The notes: generated by a model not told the origin, from the sequence alone. 64,000 bases of DNA from Linnemannia elongata (GCA_036320915.1 JAXBDG010000020.1:1-64000), one strand, 5' to 3'; counted from the stretch's first letter, positions 25,476 through 38,071 are shown. Program-made: numbers and translations.

Positions 25476-27871
25476 CGGTGTCTGCTCTGCGCCTGCGTCG
25501 TGCGTCGTGCGTATGCTTGCGCCTGTCCGTGTATATGCTGTCGATATTATTAATGCCGACGACCACAATGAGGAAGATGATAACAAATGAGAAATTGTGG
25601 ATGCTCGTTTGTGGCATTCACCAATGCCTTTGACTGCCACCACTTGGTCTGTGTCCTTTTTACCTTTTTTTTTTTTTTCTTTCTTTCCCTGGCTCGTATG
25701 CAAGCAAGGTGCTTACTTCACATACGAAAAAACAAAGGATCGTCCTCCCACAATATTGCATATTTCGCATACAATCCTTATGTTTCCTTGCCATATAATC
25801 CTACAAGTGCGAATGATATCTTGCCGAACAAACCTCTATTGTTGAGGATCGCGCTCAGCCATGATCATGGCAAGGGTAGACTTTAAAACACCCATGTGGA
25901 AAAGTAATTAAGAAGAAAGACCTGCTCTTTTGGAAGCGGCAGGATTGAGACTCTTCGGGCACATCCTTCATCGGACGACGATGAGGTCTTTTTTTTTCTC
26001 GTCCATGTGTGGACAACACCCATTCAGACTGGACCCGTAGTATTAGGCAACCGCCCCCTCTCCCCCCAGCGTTGTGGGGATCAAACCGTGCCCGTGTGAA
26101 GATATGCAAAACTCACTCTCATTCTCTTTCCGACCCCGCTCATCCATCGGATATGCCACGAACGTTTTGTTATGTGTTCCAGTTTGCTCACCAATGGTGG
26201 TTCACCTAAACGGCAGTACCGATAGAGTTCTGACTTTGTTGACGCAAGGGACCATTAGATGACTATGGCTTGTTCTTGTGCCTTCATTCAATTGAACAAG
26301 CGCCAATAGTAAACCAAAGTGCAAAATAAACGCATTAGTCGAAACTTGAATGAACACAGTGGGCTTTGTTCTTTTATTTTCTTTCAAATACCAGCAGTGT
26401 TGTCGAAACGTCGGCCATCCTTTTCGTTCAATCCAACCATTCATCCCACCATAGTACATGGTGACAGCAGGTTTATGTACCATTGATGTTGTACAACTTT
26501 CTTTCCTCTTTGTGATTGAATAAGAACATTGGTATTCAATTACCGCCGATTGCATAACGTTGCATGTGCCATACACTGCTTTTTTTTTCACTCTCTTTTG
26601 GCTTTTGTTTGTTCAGCGCCTTCTTGACGGGAAACTCTTGTTTTTGATAGTCCGCCCTCCCATTTCTTCTTTACTTCTTTGTGTTTGCATTTTCGGCAGA
26701 GACTACCGACCATCCATTCCATCCATCCTTGGCCAAGTATTCTATTTTCTTAGATGGCAAAGAAAAGAGAAAAGGGTGAAGGAAGGAACACCAAAGTGAG
26801 CAAAAAAAAAAAATATGTCTGGAAACAACCATTTCCGTTAAGTTGCCAGGCAGTTTAAAGATGGTCAGGGCCAGGGGTACCGATGAAAATGGCTGAAGGG
26901 CACCAGGGATGTAACTAGGAAATATGTTTGACCATTCTCTTTCTTCTCCTTTCGAGACAAGGAAATAGAAAACGAATACTATGCTAGGGGTAATATGCCT
27001 TTGGGGAGGATGGTCTCGATGGATTGGTTTACCTTGTATGGTTGTTGTTTGTATTGCGTGTGATCGCCGGGAGTAGCAACAAGGAGTAACAAGAAACGAA
27101 TGATTGAATGTGCAATAAAAAAAAACGAAACCACAAAAGGCCTCAAAAGCCCACAAAAGGGACGGGAAGCACAAGGACGTTTGCGCTATTTACAAGCGCT
27201 ATGCGAATTGACAGCGATTGTCTTCCCATCTCTTACCCACCCACCCCCACCCTTCTATGCCTATCTGTTCCCTACTCCGTATTATTCTTCCCCCTTCCCC
27301 TCTTTTCTGGCCTTTTCTTTGTTGACCTGAGCCCTGCTTTCTTTTTCTTTCCTTTCGCCTACTCGATAATACCTCTGCAGAATGCAACAAAAAAAAAAAA
27401 AGCAGCAGCAAGGACTCGTTGCAGAGGATCGTCGTCGTGCTTGCCTGCCGATTGTGCGCAACCGATAGAGATGCGAGTAATGCGTACGGGACGAGAAGTA
27501 AAAAAGGCGAGAAGCTGTTCTGTTTCATTGTTCTCTGCCGATTGAACATTCGAATGTGGACATATGCATTCTCAAATAACAAAAAAAGTGTATAGGTGTC
27601 GTCGTCCCTCTTTCCTCGCCTCTCCCCTTCCTTCTCCTTTCTTTTTGTCTGCTCTCCTATCCCCTTCTCCTTCTCCGCCTCAGATCTTCTTCCTTATCCC
27701 CTTTTTTATTTTCTGCCTGTTTTGTTATTGTTAATTGTTATTAGAGAGAAGAAGAAAGAAAAAAAAAGGCCATAACGCATGAGAACTGGGAATCTATTGG
27801 ATTGCTGCATCGCCCGGACGGACTTGCATGACCATGTCGCGGTTTAGCCTCTTTCATTCTCGTTTGAATTG

Positions 27872-27906
<35 letters not shown>
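27872..27906. repeat. Poly-A run of about 35 bases
   Basis: One of several long A/T homopolymers in the window. It has no flanking target-site duplication or retroposed gene body that I could see. Confidence 0.9.
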
Positions 27907-27907
<1 letters not shown>

Positions 27908-29593
27908 AGATGACCATGAGCATTGAAAGACAGAGCCTTGTTTGTATGATGGTCCATGGTCGAATGCTTGGTTTTAGACTATGTGTTTGTGCTCTCCCCT
28001 TTCATTTTTTTTATTATTCTTTTGCCCCTTCTTTCATTCATTCATGCCTTTCCTGCGTTCCACTTTTCTCTGATTGTACACAACACCCACTTCAGTCCGT
28101 CCATCCACCCATGCAAGAAGGGGGAGGACGATGTGTCGTACATCCATCCATTCGCATGAATATATGAGACAGTTGGGGTCTATCGACTTTATATGTCCTT
28201 AACACAAGCACAACCAACACCAACACCAACACTATCATTCTCTTCGGCAACCTCTCCGCCTCTTTCCCCACCCCCACCCCCACGCACACATACAAACAGG
28301 TTGACAGGCGCTATTTCATTCTTCTTTTTGCATAGGAGAAAGGAGAAACATACGAGAGACAGAAAAACAACCCCCGCATGCATCGCACACAGACCAATTT
28401 ACTCTATCTATTCATTCTTCTTCCGTGCTTTAAAAAAGCTAGGCCTGGGAACTGAGGCACCCGAGCCGCTCTCCCAAAGCTATCAGAGGTAGGATGGAAT
28501 GGAGCAACATACCACGATGGTTTCTTATTTTTTTTGTTTTACTCCCTTCTTCAAGACAACTTTTTCTTTAGGGCTTCAGGGGTTGGTTGATTGAAGGGAG
28601 CACCCTGGAGGTGGTTTGATTCGAATGCATCGATGGATCTATGTATATATCCATCTGAATGCATTTGAGAGGCAGAGTGCTAGTGAAAGAGTGCCTTGCT
28701 TATGTGCACCGACCCGTTTCAAGATGAGGCAGGCAAACAAAAAAATCAAGCACCATGTCCGCTTCGTTTCCATTTTCTCACTCCTCACTTGCATCTAGAT
28801 TGATGAGTACATAGGTTCTTGGCGCTTTGTTCTAGGATCGCCGTCTGGCGTTTCTTATTTCCCTTCAATCAGATTTCTGATTGGCAGTTCCCTTTGTACT
28901 GGTTCCATGAAACCGGATACTGTGTCAGGTTAAAACACGAAAAAGTACAAGGCAAGAGTCAGTCTATTAAACGAGAAAAAACGACGAAGGGTGGGAACAT
29001 GTTAGTCCGGTGTATGTTTGTAAACCTGACCATTCTAACATTCCCTGGCCAAGCAACACGATAACTCCAAACGGAAACAAACAAAAAAATAAGGTAAGGG
29101 TGACGAAGGACGTGTGGGCGAGAGGGCTAAGGAAAGGGAAAAGAAAGGCTAAGTATAGGACGTGTGGTTTACGGTGTAGTCGTGCGCTTTGTTGTTGTTG
29201 TTCAATTGTCACTTTGTTGATGTAAAAGTTATGTTTTCTGTCCCTTCCTTTTATTTTACAGGGCTGGGCTCCATTCCTCGCCCCCCTTTTGCGACAGACA
29301 GACGGATGAGTCCATTATCCTGACCTTCTCATTCGCTTATGCAGGTTGGCGGTTGGACCGAAAGAGTATTTTGATCGAGGCAAAGGGGGCGAGGGAACCT
29401 GACCGCGACAACACAATAGGATAAGATCAGAAAGAGAGAAAGAGAGAGTGAGTGAGAGAGAGAGAGTGCAAAGACGGGATAGGAAGCGAGAAGGTGTTGG
29501 AAACACAAGGGGGTGGGACCGTACAGCAACAGCGAGTGGATTCGAAAGGAGGGAGAGAGGCCCGAGGCTCAAATTCTAAGGGGAGAGAAAGAG

Positions 29594-29598
<5 letters not shown>

Positions 29599-29641
<43 letters not shown>
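29599..29641. repeat. (GA)21 microsatellite
   Basis: A pure GA run in a GA-rich segment (29400-29740). Confidence 0.93.
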
Positions 29642-29643
<2 letters not shown>

Positions 29644-31681
29644 GGATGGAGAATGAGCGAAAACGATAGAAAGAGAAGGGGAGACAACAGACAAAGATGG
29701 CGATATAGGAGGACAAACAAGACAGAAAGTGAGTTGGAGAGGGGGCGCGGAAGCTAGCAGCGGAAGTTGGATGAGTTGTACAGTATGTACTTTAGTCATT
29801 CATGATTGTGTGATGAGAATCGGGTGTTGTTCGTAAGGATAGTCAAGTTTGCCAATACTAGCCACCGATTCTGAGATTGACAAGGGCGCGTTTTTTTTAT
29901 TATGCTTCTATGTGCACGACATGTATCATTGTTCCCTTGCTTCAACTTGTGCTTGCGGTTCATATCTCGTCCGCATACATATTGCGTTTCATTTCCATCG
30001 ACAAATCGTTCTTCAAATCACTGTTTGTTGTTACTGTTGTTACTACCCTTCATTAGTGCCAATGGTCGCATCTCAACAATAACAAGATGCAACACCAGGC
30101 AACAAGAACAAAGAGTCCTGGCAGCACATGTGGCCAATGCTATGGTGCGATTTGATCCGTGTCTAGGTATGTATCCATAACCTTGTATATTCTATTTTCC
30201 CCTTCCCCCGCTGTCGGGCATCCGAGTCGATATGTCGATGACATCTAGTCCGTTTGTCCGTCTATCCAATTTGCGAATGCTCACCCCTATCTACATACAC
30301 TAGAGTAGGGATCATAGGATAAAAGGATTGGCTTTTGATTCCCTTCCACATTGTATATCAAGGAAGGGCAATGGTAAGGGTGAATTAGGGTGAGCCCGAT
30401 GGGGAATCGCGGGGTAGACTGTCACCATCCATCCACTGTTACAAAAGTTATCTGTTCTTCTTCCTCGTCCTGATCCCTCTCTCTCCCTCTCTCCTTCTCT
30501 CCCTCTCTGTCTTAGTATGCCCCGTTGTGTCTTGTCGTGTCAACGGTAGGATGAGCCCGATGATGGGCAGTCCATATATCCGTGATAGCAGGGGGTTTTC
30601 TATCCGTCTCCCACTCCTGCATGATACTCATACCCAGCATGTAGTGTCCGTCCCCCCCCTAGTTGTGTAGAAGTGTGTCATCCTAGTAGTTTCATTCAAA
30701 AGAGAGCCCTCCTTCCTCCTGTCTGGCTATCATGCCAATAGCCAAATCACGGGTTCCCATGACTCCCTTCCTGGTGCTGCGTCTCTAGTGAATAGTTGTG
30801 TGAATGTAATGTTGGATACGTTTTTTCTTTTTCCATTTTGCCCAGCTGACCTTGTCTCAGCCAGAAAAAAACGACAAGGTGTTTGATAGTTGAAGCGATA
30901 GGAAAAAAAAAAAAAGAGCACGTCGGCGAGTGCATGTGTATGATATGATATGATATGGGGGATGAGTATCAAGGATAGAAAAATGAAGACGAGAGAAAAA
31001 GAGGGAAGAGAAAGAAAGAGAAAGAGAGAGAGTGAAGAGTGCGCCACCAAGTGATGATGAGTTAGTTGATCATTTATGAACAATATGGTGTGTTTTTGAT
31101 ATGATAAGCCTCCTTCTGCTTGTCAGTCAGTCAGTCATGATGAAAGAAAGAGTCTTTGACGTCGAGTCAACGAAAAAAAAGGAGGCAGCTGAAATGAAAA
31201 AAAATAATGAGCGAAGTGAGTGAGAGAGAGGAGAGGGTTGAGTCATTTTTGTTCTTTGATGTTCACACAACTCAAATCGACGACAAAGTTGACGAATCAG
31301 AGGCATAGGTTGATTATCTTTTGTCGGATAGGTCATGTGATTCAATCATGTTATGATCCCTTTTCGTCCCTTAGTCGTTGTTCTTCTCATGAGTGTGATA
31401 TGAACAACTCACTCGCGGTGAGGATGACACCACCCCTGAGAGGCATAGCATGAATGCCTGGTGTGGATGGCGTATGTCAGAGATAGTTGCACTGGTAGTG
31501 TCTGTCTCACTGGAGAAGAAAGGAGAAAAAAAGAAGGAAGAGTATGAATCTTCCCCCTTACAAGTGTGTGACACAGCACGACAGAGGACCAAAAGAAAAG
31601 AGTCATAATTTTTTTTTTTCCTATTTCCTATTTCCCACTAACTCCTCTTCAAACTGCGTGCTGCGTGCTCCCATCCCGTCC

Positions 31682-31716
31682 AGTCACTCCAGTCAGCCAC
31701 AGTCAGCCGTCAGCCC
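31682..31716 (+). promoter_or_regulatory. Clustered AGTCA/GTCAGCC direct repeats
   Basis: Four close copies of an (A)GTCA(G/C)(C) motif lie about 20-55 bp upstream of a TATA-like box and within 200 bp of the ATG at 31875. The spacing and position suggest a regulatory cluster. The factor is unknown. Confidence 0.35.
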
Positions 31717-31736
31717 CCGGTTGTTCTTGACCTTCC

Positions 31737-31744
31737 CATAAATA
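31737..31744 (+). promoter_or_regulatory. TATA-like box of the 31875 gene
   Basis: CATAAATA followed by an A run lies 131 bp upstream of the ATG. A pyrimidine-rich stretch with CATCA/ACTTC initiator-like sequence lies between the two. The same octamer occurs at the same distance upstream of the CREG-like gene. Confidence 0.45.
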
Positions 31745-31874
31745 AAAAAGACATGCCCTACTTTTACTTCTTTTCCCTCTTCCATCATCAACTTCTCTCT
31801 TGACTTTTACAAAACCACACATCTTCACTTAACCAACCTCCCCTCACACCCACAACCAATCTAATCTACTCAAG

Positions 31875-32990
31875 ATGACTTTGATCTCCTCCTCCGTTCC
31901 TCTCGACACCTTCTACTGCCACACCAACACCCTCACTCAACAGAACAGCACCTCCTCCACTGCCAACGAACAGGCCCTGTCCTGGCTCCACTTTGAGTCA
32001 GCGACAGTGCCCACCCCTATTAAGAACAACAAGTACCGCACCTTGGCCTCTATCCAGGCCCAGTCCCTTCAGCAGCACCTCCACCTCCTCAACAACAGCG
32101 ACAACCTCTCTCCCGTCTCCCCCTCCTCTACCAAGCCCTCCCTCCTCGATACCCAATCCATTCCTTCAATTACTACTACTACTACTACTACTACCACTAC
32201 TACCAGTATCACCAATGAGTCGACCACTACCCACTCCATCACCGCCGCCCTCCAGGCCATGGACGCCAGCCACGGCACCTGCTTCTTGACCTGGATCCAC
32301 AACCCTACCAACCTCGACTACATCTCCCTCCGCCTCCGCCCCCTCTGCCTCGAATACCCCCTCGTCGACGTCGCCAATGTTCTCCGCTGGATCGGCGCAG
32401 ACTGGTCCTCGACCGACTGCAAGGCCCTCTTCCGTGCCGTCACCTCCAGCTGGGACCAGTCCAAGCGCCGTATCCTGGCCTTCTTGCTCATCCGCGACGA
32501 GGAGATGAGACAAAAGGCCAAATCAAAGTTGGTTGAGTTTGCTCAAAAGTCCTCGACTACTACCTCCAGAAAGTCCACTCAACTCCGGACCCCTGGCGCT
32601 TCCTCTTCCTCCTCAATTTCGCCGCAGCAACAGCATCAGCGAATCCAACCTACTATTCATTACCAACAGCGCATCCAGCAGCAACAGCAGCAACAGCGCA
32701 AGCAGCTCCAGTCCGTATCTGTAGGAGCCTCCACAGCCTCCGTACCCAGCATTATCGACAACAACAACAACAACAACAATAATGCCTCCTGGCGTGGCGG
32801 CGTCAACATGACTGCCCTCGAAAACATCGCTGCGGCCTCCTTGATAACTGGGATCGACATGACCCTTCCTTTGTCCACTTCGTCTCTTTTACCCTCCTCT
32901 TCCATTGCTGCTTCGGGCTCTGCCCCTGCCGCCGCCTGCGCCTCCACCACTTCTACCAACCTTTATTCTCGTCGTTTTTCTCCCTATTGA
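31875..32990 (+). CDS. Unrecognised intronless protein, 371 residues
   Basis: This single uninterrupted frame starts in a good context (CAAG-ATG-AC) after a compact promoter with a TATA-like box. Its coding reality rests on strong third-position C/G preference, sparse in-frame Gly and a structured central part. Residues about 125-230 look globular, with an FLTWIHNP, then LRPLCLEYPLVDVANVLRWIG, then SSWDQSKRRILAFLLIRDEEM pattern of predicted helices. Both flanks are Ser/Thr/Gln/Asn-rich, with a run of about 12 Thr from an ACT trinucleotide array near 32170-32206 and an Asn run near 32755-32782. There is no signal peptide, membrane segment or known catalytic motif. I do not recognise the family. 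A lineage-specific regulatory or intrinsically disordered protein is possible. Downstream are A and T runs in the presumed 3' untranslated region. Confidence 0.72.
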   Translation: MTLISSSVPLDTFYCHTNTLTQQNSTSSTANEQALSWLHFESATVPTPIKNNKYRTLASIQAQSLQQHLHLLNNSDNLSPVSPSSTKPSLLDTQSIPSITTTTTTTTTTTSITNESTTTHSITAALQAMDASHGTCFLTWIHNPTNLDYISLRLRPLCLEYPLVDVANVLRWIGADWSSTDCKALFRAVTSSWDQSKRRILAFLLIRDEEMRQKAKSKLVEFAQKSSTTTSRKSTQLRTPGASSSSSISPQQQHQRIQPTIHYQQRIQQQQQQQRKQLQSVSVGASTASVPSIIDNNNNNNNNASWRGGVNMTALENIAAASLITGIDMTLPLSTSSLLPSSSIAASGSAPAAACASTTSTNLYSRRFSPY

Positions 32991-34104
32991 GTCTTTATCA
33001 AAAAAAAAAAAAAAAAACCACCATCTTTCCAGCCTGCCTCTTTCTTCGGATACAGTCTATCCATCTCTTCCACTTTTTTTTTTTTTTTTTTTTTTTTCTT
33101 TTTTTCTTGATGACTTTTTATGAATAACCACGAACACGAATAAGTCCCTCTTTTACTTTTACAAAAAAAAAAAAAAAAAAAGCACAAAAACACTTGTAAA
33201 AACATATGTACCAAAAACACAAAAAAACAAACCAACATTTACTTGCTGTGACCTCCTCCCCCTTCCACCCAACATCAACCGCAATCAAGTAACCATGGAA
33301 AAAAAATAATAAAAAAAACCCCTACAAAAATAAAAACCAAACACTACATTTTTTTTTTTATAATTTGTCTTTTCTATGAACTTGTCAATTGTCTGTCATT
33401 TAATGAATGTGAATACTGGGTATCAAAAAAAGCCCAATGCTGTATAGCATTGCCCATAAGAAGGGTGACATACATCGACCATCCGGTAATGAAAAAAGCT
33501 GTGTTATAGAGACAAGAACAACCTTTTTGGCGGCAAAACATCACCAACAACAATAACTGCAACAAGTATGACGACTCTTGTTTACTTCAACGGCTCGAAA
33601 AGGTTCTTTATTTCATTTTTTTATTTTTACTTCTGTCCTGTTCTGTGCTGTTCTGCCAAGAGAGAAAATTGTTTACAAGTGTTTGCATGCATCTGAGATA
33701 AGATATGACATCTAACTAGTACCACTTTTTAACAGAGAGAACGGCAACATACAAACGATCATCGCCAACACAACAACAACAATAGTCGACATCATCGTTT
33801 ATGTATGACGCTTCAGGTCCCAATGGTTCACTTAATTTTGCATGTAATCGTTGTAGGTATTGTTTATTATTACGAAGCAGAAAACTCTGACAGAAATGTG
33901 GTGGATGGATAACGGATGTGTGATTTTGGCATAAAACAACAAACAAGAAATGGGCAGTTGTATACATTAGCACAGAAGAAAATAAAAGATGACTGCTTGA
34001 CAAGTCAGGTTGACCAAACTGCCAGAGTTTGTTGAAGAGGGGAGCCTTGTCTGACTGTCCATCAGTTAGTCTGTCAGTGGAGACGAAAGATGACTCACAA
34101 AGAC
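32991..34104. other. Convergent 3' regions of the 31875 gene and Hel2
   Basis: A/T homopolymer-rich, with T about 33075-33097 and A about 33163-33181. It must contain both 3' untranslated regions, since the genes converge. No other gene is seen. Confidence 0.6.
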
Positions 34105-37100
34105 TTAACCGACATGGAAGAGAATCGTCTTCTTGTTCTTCTTCTTCTTGCCCGTCGAAGACTCCTCCTCTACTTGGTCCGCCGCCGTTAGGTTGTTCCA
34201 GCCGCTCACCCACCCATTAGGCTCGTCCTGTCCAGTCTGGCTGCGGCTCTTCTTCATCGGCAACAAACCGAACGAAGGCTTGACGCCAACAGGGGCCTGA
34301 CTGACAAGCGAAGGGAACTGATCAGCGGCTGCCACGGGGCGACTATAGTTGCCAGTCGAGGGTCGGAACTGGGGAGCTGACGAGCTCGAGGTGGTCGTCT
34401 GGGGAATTCCTGCCCACGATGCCGATCCTCCCAATCCAGCAAGGTTACTGCTGCTGTTACTGTTGGCGTTGCGTTGGCTGGAACTGGTACTCTTGCTGGT
34501 CACAGGGGTGAACACTGGCTCAGTGTAGGCATCATCCGAGGCTGATGGAGTCGTCCAGGCAGAGGCCGATGACGAGTTCAACTGCGGGGTCGGGTAAAAC
34601 ACAGGGGTTGCCGTTGACCGGAACCCTCCTGGCGAGTTTGTTCTGTTGGGTGATGACGACGAAGCCGCTGCTGCTGCGGCACGATCCCAGGTACTCGTGG
34701 ACTTGGGCTTGGTATGACCGAGACCACCGCGGGTTGTTCCAGACGACTTGATCACCAGGACTCGGCGGGTCGATGGCGTCGCAATGTCCGCCATTGTGGG
34801 GGCAGAGGTCGATTCCAACGAGGGGAACTGGCTCTGCACAGCCTTATAGTCACGCCAGACACGCATGATCTCAGCCTTCTTGCTCTCAGAGTCCAAGACA
34901 TCGTACAGACCCTGGATCACCTTGCCAGTTTTGTCCAAATCATTCCCGAACAAGGACGACAGCGAAGCGACATATTGGTTGCCTGGTATTTGCGAATTGC
35001 GGTATTGTGTTGTTAATGTCCTGAACTGGGATAATGATCCACTTGTTCCTTGGAGGTACTGTTGGACACGATCCTGCAGTGCGCTGTGCTTGCTTAAGGT
35101 ATCGGTTGACACAGGGCCACCACCAGTGGCGGCAGCGGAGGATCCGAGACGGGGAGATGCCGTGTTGACAGCGGCAGAACCAGCTCCCGAGACAGCAGGC
35201 CAGTCCGAACTGGACTGAGAGACGACAACAGGAGAGTTGACGCGCATGGGGCTAGATGTCCGCTGGATGTTAGCAGCAACACGGGCTGCGGCAGAGGTCG
35301 AAGAGCTCTGAGGACGGATAGGCGCGGGCTCGGATAAAGTAGCGCCAAAGCCTGCTGGTGGTCGCGTCCGCAGCATAGATTTTTGCTGAGGTGCAGAGTC
35401 GAGGGAGAGATCTGCAAGACCCTCACGAGCAGCCTCAGCATTCTCGCTGTTTTGACGTCTTTCGTGCTCCTCTGCCATCTGCTGCTGAAGGGCAATCTGC
35501 TGTATCTGGTGAGGTGTGAGCTGAGGCTGTGCTGGGACTTCTGGTTCCCGGTTGCTGTTACGACCTTGCTGGCGGTTATTGTTGTTATTGTTGTTGCTAC
35601 GACCACCACGACGAGCGTTAGCGTTCTCGCTGGCAGACTGATAGTTGAAGCTGATGTCGATCTTTCTGGCGTCCCGAAGCCTGTTTCTCTGGCCGGGTGT
35701 CGAGTTGGGATGCATCTCGGCCTCATGGGCCTTCAGGTCGAGATCGGAATCAAAGACCACAAACTTTTTCTCCAAGCACTCTGGGTCCATACAAGCGTAA
35801 TGCTCTGAATGCAAATGCCGCTCCTATGTATATCATCAACATGTGGAAACAATGGATATTGTTAGTGTCAGCATTAATAAGAATGAGAGTAAGCTTTGGC
35901 CGCGAATGAGGAGCTAAAGCAGCAAAGACAACTTACAAGGTCGGGATACTTGTCATAGTATTGGTGGCGGATATTCCGTCGGAGACAGAGGAAGCACTGT
36001 TCGTGGTTCTTCTTGCAATGCTCAAACAACTCATCGTCACCATAGAAGCTCTCCTTGCAGAAGCCGCACTCAGGATGGCCCTTGAAGCCTGAGGGCTCGG
36101 CCGAGTTTTGGTTGGCCTGTCCAGAGTCGCCGTTCCTGAAGTGCTTCATCAGTTGCGAGGCTGTCATCAGGTTGTGTTCGTGGGCAAACATCTTTTTGTG
36201 GCGAACACACAGGTCACTGTATTAAGACGCGTCCCAATAAAAAGAGGAGATATCAATGATGAGTGATGATGTCGAAACGATTGAGGAAGCAATACGGCTG
36301 AAATAGGGAAGAGAGGTTGTTTACCAGAGCATGAGCTTATGGACTTTCTTGACGTGAGACTTGAGCTGGTTCCAACCCTCGGGACAGGCAACTTCACAGG
36401 TGGGGTCGGGGCAGTTGAACCTCAACAGGACCATTGTGTCTTCGTACATCTCCTGGTCCTCAAAGTAGATGTTCAGCTTGCGATCATAGTAGGCCATCGA
36501 CTTCAAGTTGTAGTCCTGAAAAGCCTTTTCTGGGTGTCTCGTAAAGATCATCACTCCTTGATCAGCCTAGCCCATCCATGAGAAGTGAAAAAGAAAAAGT
36601 AAACATAAAAGTCCTTGATTAGTCACTAGTATACTTTCTCTTCTCTTGAGTTCTGCTCGATCGACCTTTTTTTAATGAACGTTTTTGTAAGCAAGACGTT
36701 GTTTCAAAAGTTACCTTGCAGTAAGCGCAATTCTTGGTCTTGTAGAGGGCGCGCAGTCGGAGGGAGCAGAGATGGCAAGTGCGATGGTTACAGTCCGAGA
36801 CGGCAAAGATGACAATATTCTCTGTACAGATGAAGCACGAGTGTTCGGCACCATCCTCAGCAATATGAGGAGCAGTAACTGTCGTTGTTGTGGTCGCACT
36901 GTTCTCAGCGTCGGCAGTGGCCTCCCTGCCCGTCTGGAGATCGATCGGGTCTGTGGCAGCAATGGTCCTGGGAGCCCTTGGGTTGGGAGTAGATCCGGCT
37001 GTTGTGGAATCCTTGTCTCTCTTATTGCGACCATCCTGACGTTTGGGCTTAGGGGTTGCTGCTGAGTCTGTTTGGGCGCCCTTTTGTTGGTTGTTGTTAT

Positions 37101-37233
37101 TGTTACGACCGCCGCCACGTTTGGGAGTTTGTCCCTTGCGACCAGTTCCGTTACTGTTGTTATTGTTGGTAGAGGTGTTGGCCGAGGTAGAATCAGCAAA
37201 GGCAGCGGAGGAGGAAGTGGCAGCAGGATCCAT
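34105..37233 (-). CDS. HEL2: RING E3 ubiquitin ligase Hel2/ZNF598, ribosome-collision sensor
   Basis: I read four exons: 37233-36715, 36566-36325, 36216-35937 and 35823-34105, giving 919 residues. An Asn/Thr/Lys-rich N-terminus precedes the RING finger at about residues 131-173, with Cys133, Cys136, Cys148, His150, Cys153, Cys156, Cys169 and Cys172 in the Hel2 spacing. It is followed by the typical CPEGWNQLKSHVKKVH zinc-finger region, the CDLCVRHKK / FAHEH block, the CGFCKESFYGDDELFEHC and CFLC fingers, and a final RHLHSEHYAC segment. The long tail is Ser/Gln/Ala-rich and carries the conserved FGND...VIQGLYDVL helix before a Lys-rich end. In yeast and animals this ligase recognises collided ribosomes and ubiquitinates small-subunit proteins to trigger quality control. 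The ATG at 37233 is the first in frame. The frame runs further upstream but without another ATG. Confidence 0.95.
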
Positions 37234-38071
37234 TGTGCTTGATCTCGTTATAGTATTGAACGTGGGCCCAGGTGGGGGTGAAGATATTATTTCTTTTGAT
37301 ATTGCTGGTGACAACGAGAGGAAGGATATATAGCGAGTTTTAAAAAGAGTGTTATCGAATGAGAGTAGGGAGAGGGAGATTGGGAGTGAAACGGTTAAGA
37401 AGAAGAAGGATGATCTCTTCCCTTCGCTCTTTTTTTTATTTTCTCACTCTTTTTTTTTTCTTTTTTCTTTTTTTTCGCAAAAACACACAAGAATCGAATT
37501 CTGACAAATGATTGGCCGGGAGAACAGGACTCTCTCTCGCTGCTCTTCTCTGCTCTGAGAATGAGACGCCGCAGCTTTGTTGCCGGAGTCACCTACATAC
37601 TCCCTTAGGTCCAATCCATTTCTGACGTTGGAATAGCCAGCCGGCAATAATAAAAATAACAACAAAGTCAAGAAGACCATTGACATGGGCGTGGACAAGG
37701 TTATCATCCCTATCTATCTATCTCCCATGGTCATCCTCATCCTTATGTCGACACTAGTCTCATATGTTGTAGTCGTACTAGAGAGGGAGGGGGCATGATT
37801 TTATTAGATCGTCTTTTTGTTTTGATGTGAGTATGCTTGTTTGTTTGTGTAGGTGTGAAGGATATTCTTTTGGATGGAACGAGGGGGCTACTATTTCTTG
37901 GGAGGAGTTGCTTCTTTGATTACTCTTCTTCAACAATGGAGAGAGGCGATGGAGAAAAACAACAAAAAGAGTCAATCAACCTCTAAAAAGGCCCACGGGA
38001 GAAAGGGATAGGAATAAAGTACTAGACGGATGGAAATTAACGAGTAGAGAAAAATAAATAGAGAAAGTGAC
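37234..38071. other. Intergenic, Hel2 promoter and Kin1 3' region
   Basis: T-rich patches lie around 37430-37480. I searched the minus strand for a KA1-like continuation of the Kin1 gene and saw none. No other gene is recognised. Confidence 0.55.

Larger units (their letters stand above)
22951..31600. other. Gene desert, part 2: no gene seen
   Basis: About 8.6 kb of low-complexity and mixed DNA. It contains A runs at 23328-23357 and 27872-27906, GA microsatellites, a degenerate GTGCCT hexamer tract near 25414-25470, an ACCAAC tract near 28210-28233, and CT-rich patches at 27600-27680 and 30475-30510. No open frame carries a recognisable domain, and I found no convincing tRNA B box. Confidence 0.55.

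Noticed and set aside
26041..26101. tRNA B-box-like sequence GGTTTGATCCC on the minus strand
   Set aside because: The flanking bases do not form a T stem and no A box or acceptor stem is present.
37234..37314. Upstream N-terminal extension of Hel2
   Set aside because: The upstream initiation codon would be TTG. The first ATG in frame is at 37233.
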